A stretch of 5,263 nt of DNA, taken from contig CADBSZ010000092.1 in the NCBI GenBank assembly GCA_902797525.1, forward strand, positions 1 to 5,263, read 5' to 3'. Numbering within the stretch: the stretch's first letter is position 1; each line of letters starts with the position of its first letter. Shown in pieces: positions 1-4,244 of this stretch. Origin of the DNA: an uncultured Ruminococcus sp. Lineage in GTDB: Bacteria > Bacillota > Clostridia > Oscillospirales > Acutalibacteraceae. Made by a program: the position numbers and the translations under genes. The notes under the pieces are model-generated. The model did no database searches, was not told where the DNA came from, and saw only the letters and a list, made by a program, of their open reading frames with translations.

Positions 1-1
1 A

Positions 2-22
2 GCCCCTTGCAGTGCAAGGAGC
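2..22. repeat. Short palindromic hairpin downstream of bioY
   Basis: Arms CCTTGCA and TGCAAGG (5-11 and 13-19) flank one G, and GC pairs at 2-3 and 21-22 extend the stem past a mismatch. It lies 19 bp beyond the bioY stop in the direction of bioY transcription, so it could be the stem of the bioY terminator. Any U-tract would fall to the left of base 1, outside the window, so termination cannot be confirmed. Positions 23-40 are AT-rich and show nothing else. Confidence 0.35.
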
Positions 23-40
23 TTTCGCGCAAATTAAAAA

Positions 41-604
41 TTAATGAATTTTTTTCAGCGCCAAATTGACCGGCAGGGCAAACAGTGCGGCGATGACGCA
101 TTTGGCGAGGTCAATGGGAATAAACGTTGCGGCAACGAGCATAAACGCGGTGCCGAAATCTCTGCCGGTCGCCAGCATAAAGCCGATAATACCGGGAAGG
201 TAAACGCAGGGGATCCCCACTGCAATCGCCACGACAATGTAACGCACCAACGCGAACCTGCCGTCAGACTTGCCCTTTAACAGACTCACCAAAAAGCTTG
301 CGATAATAAAGCCGATAATGAATCCGCCCGTGGGGCTTGCAATTGCGCCGAAGCCGCTTTTGTAGCCCGAGAACACCGGCAGGCCGATTATGCCGAGCAG
401 GGTGTAAATCAGCTGCGCCGCCAATGCATGCACCGGCTTTAGAATCAGCGCGACCAAAATCACAATCAGCACCTGCAGGGTGAACGCGATGTTAATCGGC
501 GTGGGAATTGACAGCGGCGAGAGCACGCACAGCAGCGCCGCGCAGACCGCAATTTGCGTCATATTCAGAGTGGTTTGACGGATATTGAGTTTTGAATTTG
601 CCAT
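41..604 (-). CDS. bioY: BioY, biotin ECF transporter substrate-binding subunit
   Basis: This is the integral membrane S component that captures biotin, alone or with the energy-coupling-factor module (EcfT and two ATPases), which is not encoded here. The 187-residue product is the usual length for BioY. It is almost wholly hydrophobic, with about six membrane segments. Family landmarks are the IAFTLQVL stretch (39-46), the GLPVFSG turn (74-80), SPTGGF (90-95) and the late P-x-D-x-x-K motif (P163, D165, K168). The ATG at 604 was chosen because an AAAGG ribosome site (613-617, read on the minus strand) lies 8 nt upstream. A further 20-codon extension to a TTG at 664 would begin inside the -35 box. 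The gene stands alone, divergent from the zinc-ribbon gene, and is very likely repressed by BirA at high biotin through the two operators described separately. The family assignment is firm; the repression is inferred from sites. Confidence 0.95.
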   Translation of the reverse strand: MANSKLNIRQTTLNMTQIAVCAALLCVLSPLSIPTPINIAFTLQVLIVILVALILKPVHALAAQLIYTLLGIIGLPVFSGYKSGFGAIASPTGGFIIGFIIASFLVSLLKGKSDGRFALVRYIVVAIAVGIPCVYLPGIIGFMLATGRDFGTAFMLVAATFIPIDLAKCVIAALFALPVNLALKKIH

Positions 605-605
605 A

Positions 606-637
606 ATGTCAACCTTTCGTTTTTTAACTGTTGACAT
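606..637. promoter_or_regulatory. Proximal BirA-type biotin operator of bioY
   Basis: Half-sites ATGTCAACC (606-614) and TGTTGACAT (629-637) are separated by 14 bp. The symmetry extends to an 11 bp perfect inverted repeat (603-613 and 630-640). BirA operators have two inverted 9 bp halves of the type TTGTNAACC/GGTTNACAA spaced by 14-16 bp, and this fits. The site runs from the last bases of the -10 box through the transcription start and ribosome site to just before the start codon, so binding of biotinoyl-AMP-loaded BirA would block initiation. The regulator itself is not in the window. Confidence 0.78.
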
Positions 638-664
638 TATATCACTGTATTCAGCATATGTCAA
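636..664 (-). promoter_or_regulatory. bioY sigma-A promoter, near-perfect consensus
   Basis: Read on the minus strand, TTGACA (659-664) and TATAAT (636-641) are both perfect hexamers spaced 17 bp apart, and a TGA directly before the -10 makes it an extended -10 as well. The expected start is near 628-630, giving an untranslated leader of only about 25 nt. Such a strong promoter on a micronutrient transporter suggests that expression is set by repression. Confidence 0.88.
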
Positions 665-689
665 CTATAATCTTGCTGTCGGTTGACAA
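658..689. promoter_or_regulatory. Distal BirA-type operator over the bioY -35 box
   Basis: Half-sites ATGTCAACT (658-666) and GGTTGACAA (681-689) are spaced 14 bp, exactly as in the proximal site. The left half contains the bioY -35 hexamer. The two operators start 52 bp apart, close to five helical turns, so two BirA dimers would sit on the same face of the DNA. The right half lies 11 bp upstream of the -35 of the divergent gene, so an effect on that gene is possible but not shown. Confidence 0.72.
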
Positions 690-700
690 TTAAAAAGCGG

Positions 701-729
701 TTGAAATCCTTATGCTTTTGTGGTACACT
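701..729 (+). promoter_or_regulatory. Promoter of the zinc-ribbon membrane protein gene
   Basis: TTGAAA (701-706), a 17 bp spacer and TACACT (724-729) preceded by TGG (721-723) form a -35/extended -10 promoter on the plus strand. The expected start is near 736, only about 16 nt before the ATG at 752. This supports the ATG at 752, because the in-frame TTG at 683 would lie upstream of the transcript. Confidence 0.65.
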
Positions 730-751
730 AAAGAAGAAAGAGGGTTATCCG

Positions 752-1132
752 ATGAAAAAATGCGACTATTGCGCGAAAGAAATCTCTTATTATGACCAAT
801 ACTGCTGCAAGGAATGCGAGCGCCTGACGCTTGAATATCATCAGCGCACCGAGCGGTTTTCAAAATTATTTTATATCGTCAACACCATCTGCGTGTTCGG
901 CATTCCCGTGGGACTGTTTTTGGCGTCCTTTTCACCGGCGGTCGGCCTCACCGTCGCCACACTGTCGTGCGTGGTGCTGGGACTGATGCTGATTTTCCTG
1001 CCGTTTCCCACCGAGAGCATGATTCGAAAGCACAAGCTCCAAAAGGCGATTAAAATCAGCCGAATTTTTGGCGGCTGCGTCATCGGTTTGGGTGTGCTGA
1101 TTGTCGGCTTGGCGTTTATTTTGAAAAAATAA
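752..1132 (+). CDS. Zinc-ribbon-like small membrane protein, function unknown
   Basis: I do not recognise a characterised function. The 126-residue product starts with a probable metal-binding knuckle pair: C4-x2-C7, then C19-x2-C22, with an extra C18 beside it. A charged linker (23-38) follows. Then come two membrane segments (about 40-60 and 63-85), a basic cytoplasmic-looking loop (RKHKLQKAIK, 92-101) and a third segment (about 105-124) ending in two lysines. The start at 752 has an AAAGAGGG ribosome site (737-744) 7 nt upstream and an extended -10 promoter. The pattern of a short zinc ribbon followed by a membrane bundle resembles uncharacterised clostridial proteins and could place a sensing or protein-contact domain at the membrane. 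No terminator follows, so it may be co-transcribed with the DUF378 gene. That it is a gene is well supported; any role is open. Confidence 0.85.
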   Translation: MKKCDYCAKEISYYDQYCCKECERLTLEYHQRTERFSKLFYIVNTICVFGIPVGLFLASFSPAVGLTVATLSCVVLGLMLIFLPFPTESMIRKHKLQKAIKISRIFGGCVIGLGVLIVGLAFILKK

Positions 1133-1201
1133 TTTTTGAAACAGAATAAAACAAATTTTTGCGTCAATACTATTATCATCATTCTGTAAGGAGGCTTAGG
1201 A

Positions 1202-1429
1202 ATGTTAGATAAAATAGCATTGACGCTTTTGATTATCGGCGGTCTGAACTGGGGCAGCATCGGCATTTTCCAGTTTGACCTGGTCGGTTTTATCGGCGGC
1301 GGTCAAAACGGCGTTATCAGCCGCATTATCTATATCGTTGTCGCCCTGGCGGCAATCTGGTGCATTTCGCTGCTGTTCCGCGACACGCGCGACACCATTG
1401 TCAGCGACAGGCACGTGACGAATGCGTAA
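1202..1429 (+). CDS. DUF378 (YuzA-like) small membrane protein
   Basis: This is a 75-residue protein with two membrane helices (about 4-23 and 38-58). It carries the DUF378 signature: an N-terminal helix leading into GGLNWG (13-18), a glycine-rich turn after F25-D26-L27-V28, and a second helix beginning with ISRIIYIVVALAA. The family is widespread in Firmicutes and has no established biochemical role. The start is secure because AAGGAGG (1188-1194), a near-perfect Shine-Dalgarno, lies 7 nt before the ATG. The polar tail after residue 59 (FRDTRDTIVSD...) is probably cytoplasmic or surface-exposed. It sits 69 bp after the zinc-ribbon gene with no terminator and no convincing promoter between, so read-through from the promoter at 701-729 is likely. 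Family call confident; function unknown. Confidence 0.9.
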   Translation: MLDKIALTLLIIGGLNWGSIGIFQFDLVGFIGGGQNGVISRIIYIVVALAAIWCISLLFRDTRDTIVSDRHVTNA

Positions 1430-1444
1430 GCAGCGTGACGCTGC
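1430..1444. repeat. GC-rich 6 bp hairpin just after the DUF378 stop
   Basis: GCAGCG (1430-1435) and CGCTGC (1439-1444) flank a TGA loop and begin at the base after the stop codon. No T-run follows directly, so this is not a canonical intrinsic terminator. It could stabilise the 3' end of the message. Confidence 0.4.
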
Positions 1445-1451
1445 ACTCAAT

Positions 1452-1500
1452 CCCGCCTTTTGTAACGTTTTCTTTTTACAAAACCTTCATTAACGGCGGG
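1452..1500. repeat. Nested inverted repeat in the convergent gap
   Basis: An outer pair CCCGCC/GGCGGG (1452-1457, 1495-1500) encloses an inner pair TTTTGTAA/TTACAAAA (1458-1465, 1476-1483) with a 10-nt pyrimidine-rich loop. On the 3' side the two stems are separated by an 11-nt bulge (1484-1494). All 14 pairs are Watson-Crick. No T-run follows on either strand, so it is not a standard terminator, though it may be a processed or folded 3' end of the DUF378 transcript. Confidence 0.5.
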
Positions 1501-1525
1501 GACAACATGAAGAAATTTCAAAATG

Positions 1526-1557
1526 AAAAAAAGGGGCGCGTCCAAACGACGTGCCCC
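1526..1557 (-). terminator. Intrinsic terminator of ackA
   Basis: Read on the minus strand, GGGGCACGTC and GACGCGCCCC form a ten-position stem with a single A/C mismatch around a GTTTG loop (stem 1533-1557). It is followed at once by seven T residues (1526-1532). It begins 25 bp beyond the ackA stop. The plus-strand version lacks a T-run, so termination should be one-directional. Confidence 0.9.
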
Positions 1558-1582
1558 TATGTCATACAAAAATAGTGACGAA

Positions 1583-2791
1583 TTACAAATTAGCAACAAT
1601 ATCTCTGGTGTCTCTCGCGATAACCATTTCCTCGTCGGTGGCAATCAGCTCAACGCGGATTTTGGATTCGGGCTTGGTCAGCATGCCCTGCTTGCCGTGA
1701 ATGGTCGCGTTGTTTACGTCCTTGTCCAGCTCAACGCCGAGGCAGGTCAGATAATCGCAAACCTTCTCGCGCAGAACGGGCTGGTTTTCGCCGAGACCTG
1801 CGGTGAAAACAATCGCGTCGCAGCCGCCCATCGCTACATAATAGCTGCCGATATACTGCGCAATCTGATAATACAGCATGTCGTGCGCCAGCTTTGCCCT
1901 GGGATTGCCTTCGTTTTCGGCGGCGGTAACGTCTCTGTCGTCAGACGATACGCCCGAAACACCCAGCAGACCGGACTTTTTGTTGAGCATGTTGCTCATT
2001 TCGTCCATGCTCATGCCTTCCTTTTCACCGATGAAGGTGACAACCGAGGGGTCAAGCGAGCCGGAGCGCGTGCCCATCATAAAGCCGCCCAGCGGAGTCA
2101 GACCCATGCTGGTGTCAATCACCTTGCCGTACTTCACGGCGGTGATGGAGGAACCGTTGCCGATGTGGCAGGTAATGATTTTCAGCTCCTCAATGGGCTT
2201 GCCCATCAGCTCAGCCATTTTTGCGCTGACATAGCGGTGGGAGGTGCCGTGGAAGCCGTACTTTCTCACGCCGTACTTTTCATAGTATTCATAGGGAACC
2301 GCAAACATATACGCCTTGTCGGGCATGGTCTGATGGAACGCGGTGTCAAATACAACCACCTGCGGAACATCCTTGCCGAACACCTCGGTGCAGGCGTCAA
2401 TACCCTGAACGTGAGCGGGATTGTGCAGCGGCGCCAAAGGAGACAGCTCCTTAATTTTGTCGAGAACATCGTCGTCAATCAGCACGGAATGGTCAAAATA
2501 CGCGCCGCCTTGTACGATACGGTGGCCGATGGCGGACACCTCGCTCAGGCTCTTGATAGCGCCGACCTCGGGATCGAGCAGCGCGTTTTTCACTGCCTCA
2601 AACGCCTGGGTGTGATTTTTCATTTCCGTCTTGCGCTCGATTTTGCTGCCGTCGGGAGCCTTAAAGCCGATAAAGGCGCCGTCGGTGCCGATTCTTTCGC
2701 AGTTGCCCTTTGCAAGCACGCTTTCGTCCGTCATGTCAATGAGCTGATATTTCAGCGACGAGCTGCCTGCGTTGATGACTAAAACTTTCAT
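1583..2791 (-). CDS. ackA: Acetate kinase
   Basis: AckA interconverts acetyl phosphate plus ADP with acetate plus ATP in the cytoplasm, the ATP-yielding last step of fermentative acetate formation. The 402-residue product is full length. It has the N-terminal NAGSSSLK phosphate loop (N7-K14), GHR with R91, the DTAFHQTMP motif (D149 to P157), YGFHGTSHRYVS with H181, the HIGNGSS nucleotide motif (209-215), MGTRSG with R242, the FTAGLGEN motif (329-336) and a C-terminal TDEE with E387/E388. These match the known substrate and transition-state residues of the family (Asn7, Arg91, Asp148, His180, Arg241 and Glu384 in the Methanosarcina enzyme, offset by one to a few positions). AAGGGA (2801-2806) lies 9 nt upstream of the ATG. 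No pta gene adjoins it here; the neighbours are a terminator downstream and divergent tmcAL upstream. Small departures are GHRIVQGG, where many homologues have His before the GG, and TPLGG in place of the common TPLEG. Neither touches a catalytic residue. Confidence 0.99.
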   Translation of the reverse strand: MKVLVINAGSSSLKYQLIDMTDESVLAKGNCERIGTDGAFIGFKAPDGSKIERKTEMKNHTQAFEAVKNALLDPEVGAIKSLSEVSAIGHRIVQGGAYFDHSVLIDDDVLDKIKELSPLAPLHNPAHVQGIDACTEVFGKDVPQVVVFDTAFHQTMPDKAYMFAVPYEYYEKYGVRKYGFHGTSHRYVSAKMAELMGKPIEELKIITCHIGNGSSITAVKYGKVIDTSMGLTPLGGFMMGTRSGSLDPSVVTFIGEKEGMSMDEMSNMLNKKSGLLGVSGVSSDDRDVTAAENEGNPRAKLAHDMLYYQIAQYIGSYYVAMGGCDAIVFTAGLGENQPVLREKVCDYLTCLGVELDKDVNNATIHGKQGMLTKPESKIRVELIATDEEMVIARDTRDIVANL

Positions 2792-2809
2792 TTAAAACAA
2801 TCCCTTCTA

Positions 2810-2838
2810 TTGATTCGTATTCAAAAATCATGTATAAT
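2810..2838 (+). promoter_or_regulatory. Probable tmcAL promoter
   Basis: TTGATT (2810-2815), a 17 bp spacer and a perfect TATAAT (2833-2838) read toward tmcAL, with a start expected near 2845. The leader would be about 85 nt, U-rich in its second half. The promoter lies on the ackA side of the gap, so its transcript must cross the ackA promoter. Confidence 0.7.
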
Positions 2839-2870
2839 ATTAACAAATACACTTCTTATCATACATGATT
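2826..2870. repeat. Inverted repeat embracing both -10 boxes of the ackA-tmcAL gap
   Basis: AATCATGTAT (2826-2835) and ATACATGATT (2861-2870) are perfect 10 bp arms separated by 25 bp. Each arm runs into the -10 box of one promoter: the plus strand reads AATCATGTATAAT, and the minus strand from the right arm reads AATCATGTATGAT. It may be a two-part operator, or two promoters sharing upstream sequence. Confidence 0.6.
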
Positions 2871-2886
2871 CCTGTTGAGTTTTCAA
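2858..2886 (-). promoter_or_regulatory. Probable ackA promoter
   Basis: Read on the minus strand, TTGAAA (2881-2886), a 17 bp spacer and TATGAT (2858-2863) form a good sigma-A promoter with a start near 2851 and a leader of about 60 nt. Phased A-tracts lie directly upstream. Confidence 0.72.
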
Positions 2887-2889
2887 GAG

Positions 2890-2915
2890 TTTTTTTGCAT
2901 TTTTTTGCATTTTTT
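2890..2915 (-). promoter_or_regulatory. Phased A-tracts, likely UP element of the ackA promoter
   Basis: Three T-runs of six to seven bases (2890-2896, 2900-2906, 2910-2915) recur every 10 bp, with an exact tandem copy of TTTTTTGCAT at 2891-2910. On the minus strand they are A-tracts centred near -42, -52 and -62 of the predicted ackA start. This is where UP elements contact the RNA polymerase alpha subunits, and the 10 bp period predicts intrinsic DNA bending. The same DNA encodes the U-rich end of the tmcAL leader. Confidence 0.6.
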
Positions 2916-2929
2916 AGGATGTGATGGTC

Positions 2930-4072
2930 ATGGCGACAGCCGTTATTTGTGAATTTAATCCGTTTCATAACGGGCACAAATACCTGCTTGAACAGGCGCG
3001 CGCCAAAACGGGCGGTCCGCTGATTGCGATAATGAGCGGCAGCTTTACCCAGCGCGGCGAGGCAGCGGTGTGCTCCAAATTCGAACGAGCCGAAACAGCG
3101 CTGAAAAACGGCGCGGATTTGGTGGTGGAGCTGCCGACGGTTTACGCTGTGGCAGCCGCGCGGCGTTTTGCACAGGGCGGCGTAAGCATCGCCAAGGCGT
3201 TTGGCGTGAGCACTCTTGTGTTCGGCTGTGAAACCGCCAGCAGCAGGCTGCTGGCAGAGGCGGCTGTCGCGATGGACAACCCCAAGGTGAACGCGCTCAT
3301 CGCCGCGCAAATGAAGGAAGGCGCATATTTTCCGCAGGCGGCGGAGCGTGCGGTGCGCCGTGAGTTCGGCGACGGCGCCGCCGGTGTGCTGACCTCTCCG
3401 AACAATATCCTTGCGGTGGAATATTTGCGCGAGCTGTCGGGCAGCGACATTCTTCCGCTGCCGGTCAAGCGCGTCGGCACGGCGCACGACAGCGAAAGCA
3501 CCGACGGCTGTTTTGCCTCGGCTTCAAACATCCGCGCCATGCTCCGCAGGGGAGAGGACGCGTCTGCTTTTCTGCCCGAAGCGCCGCGGGACATCACCTA
3601 TCCCGGCTTGCTGGAGCGCGCCCTGTTGTTTCGCTTCCGCTCCATGAGTCTTGCCGACTGGCAGGCGCTGCCCGAGGTGGGCGAGGGGCTTGAAAACCGG
3701 ATTGCCGCTGCGGTACGTGAAAATAATTCTGTAAAAGAAATAATCGAGGCGGTCAAAACCAAGCGCTACACCCACGCGCGCCTGCGCCGGATTTTGTGCT
3801 GTGCCGCGCTCGGCATTACGGAAGACCTGCAATCGCGCAGGGCAACCTACGCGCGCGTGCTCGGCTTTACCGCCGAGGGGGAGAAGCTGATGAAAAACTG
3901 CGCCTTTGAGGTGGTGACCTCTCCTGCCAAGCTGATGAAATCCGACAGTGAAAACCGCGCGTTTTTGCAAAAGGACATCCTTGCCACCGACCTCGCTGCA
4001 TTGGCGTATAATCCTGTCAAACCGTGCGCTTTGGACTATCACACAAAAATCATTCGCAGCAATCGTGCATAA
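2930..4072 (+). CDS. tmcAL: tRNA(Met) cytidine acetate ligase (TmcAL)
   Basis: TmcAL (formerly YlbM) uses ATP and free acetate to make acetyl-AMP and transfers the acetyl group to C34 of elongator tRNA(Met), giving N4-acetylcytidine, which helps AUG decoding. The 380-residue cytoplasmic protein opens with the nucleotidyltransferase-fold motif EFNPFHNGH (E8 to H16, the HxGH signature). It continues with MSGSFTQRGE (35-44), KFERAETALKNGADLVVELP (50-69), SPNNILAVEY (from 156) and SASNIR (197-202), all in the family's usual order. The C-terminal third is the helical, basic tRNA-facing part. It is somewhat shorter than the Bacillus enzyme (about 415 residues). The ATG at 2930 was preferred because it gives the family's short N-terminus, with AGGA (2916-2919) 10 nt upstream. 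An ATG at 2924 (spacing 4) and a GTG at 2921 are in frame and would add two or three residues. Divergent from ackA, it consumes the acetate AckA can release. Confidence 0.94.
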   Translation: MATAVICEFNPFHNGHKYLLEQARAKTGGPLIAIMSGSFTQRGEAAVCSKFERAETALKNGADLVVELPTVYAVAAARRFAQGGVSIAKAFGVSTLVFGCETASSRLLAEAAVAMDNPKVNALIAAQMKEGAYFPQAAERAVRREFGDGAAGVLTSPNNILAVEYLRELSGSDILPLPVKRVGTAHDSESTDGCFASASNIRAMLRRGEDASAFLPEAPRDITYPGLLERALLFRFRSMSLADWQALPEVGEGLENRIAAAVRENNSVKEIIEAVKTKRYTHARLRRILCCAALGITEDLQSRRATYARVLGFTAEGEKLMKNCAFEVVTSPAKLMKSDSENRAFLQKDILATDLAALAYNPVKPCALDYHTKIIRSNRA

Positions 4073-4086
4073 TCACGAAATTTTTT
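4063..4086 (+). terminator. Weak candidate terminator of tmcAL
   Basis: TCGTG (4063-4067) and CACGA (4074-4078) can form a five-pair stem with a six-base loop that includes part of the tmcAL stop codon, followed by AATTTTTT (4079-4086). The stem is short and the T-run starts three bases late, so efficiency would be modest. It is the only candidate before glgB. Confidence 0.35.
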
Positions 4087-4139
4087 GACGAATGTACAAA
4101 ATTGCCTAAAAATATTTACATAAAAATCAAAAAATCCCC

Positions 4140-4168
4140 TTGTAAATTTGGATAAAATTGAGTATAAT
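4140..4168 (+). promoter_or_regulatory. glgB promoter
   Basis: TTGTAA (4140-4145), a 17 bp spacer and a perfect TATAAT (4163-4168). The start is expected near 4175, leaving a leader of about 70 nt before the ATG at 4245. This makes glgB the first gene of its own unit. Confidence 0.78.
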
Positions 4169-4180
4169 ATAGTAAATAGT

Positions 4181-4207
4181 TGTAAATTAACCTGATTGGA
4201 ATTTACA
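4181..4207 (+). other. Hairpin in the glgB 5' leader
   Basis: TGTAAATT (4181-4188) pairs with AATTTACA (4200-4207). Inside, CC (4191-4192) can pair with GG (4198-4199) around a TGATT loop after a two-base bulge. It would lie within about 10 nt of the predicted mRNA 5' end and well upstream of the ribosome site (GAGG, 4235-4238). A T-run at 4221-4227 lies 13 nt past the stem, too far for a standard attenuator. It could protect the 5' end, or be the DNA-level operator discussed elsewhere. Confidence 0.4.
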
Positions 4208-4244
4208 GTCGATTTCTATATTTTTTTAAGAAATGAGGTATACT

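Larger units (their letters stand above)
4114..4207. repeat. Four TGTAAAT-type boxes around the glgB promoter
   Basis: The heptamer TGTAAAT occurs at 4141-4147 and 4181-4187, both within TTGTAAATT and exactly 40 bp apart. Its complement ATTTACA occurs at 4114-4120 and 4201-4207. One box overlaps the -35; two lie in the leader. They may be operator half-sites for an unidentified regulator, but the DNA is very AT-rich and chance recurrence is possible. Confidence 0.4.

Noticed and set aside
605..664. Extended bioY start (TTG at 664)
   Set aside because: The codon lies in the -35 hexamer of the consensus bioY promoter, upstream of the transcription start. The ATG at 604 has a proper ribosome site.
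683..751. Extended start (TTG at 683) for the zinc-ribbon protein
   Set aside because: It lies upstream of the extended -10 promoter at 701-729, so it would not be transcribed. The ATG at 752 has a good ribosome site and puts the cysteine motif at the N-terminus.
1141..1187. Seven-base inverted repeat ACAGAAT/ATTCTGT just before the DUF378 ribosome site
   Set aside because: The arms are short and AT-rich with a 33-base spacer, which is easily found by chance. No supporting promoter or regulatory motif.
1507..1575. Possible 22-codon plus-strand peptide starting MKKFQNEKK, after GGCGGGG
   Set aside because: It reads straight through the ackA terminator stem on the opposite strand, has no promoter, and its lysine-rich start is explained by the A-run that forms the terminator's T-tract.
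1523..2782. Long open frame of 419 codons on the plus strand, opposite ackA
   Set aside because: It lies entirely antisense to a textbook acetate kinase, has no recognisable domain, begins inside the ackA terminator and lacks a ribosome site. It results from the codon bias of ackA.
2840..3487. Minus-strand open frame opposite tmcAL
   Set aside because: The tmcAL protein on the other strand has all family motifs. The antisense product is low-complexity and rich in Arg, Ala and His, with no family resemblance.
4073..4244. Possible riboswitch in the glgB leader
   Set aside because: The leader is only about 70 nt and shows one short AT-rich hairpin, with no known aptamer core and no terminator or anti-terminator pair.
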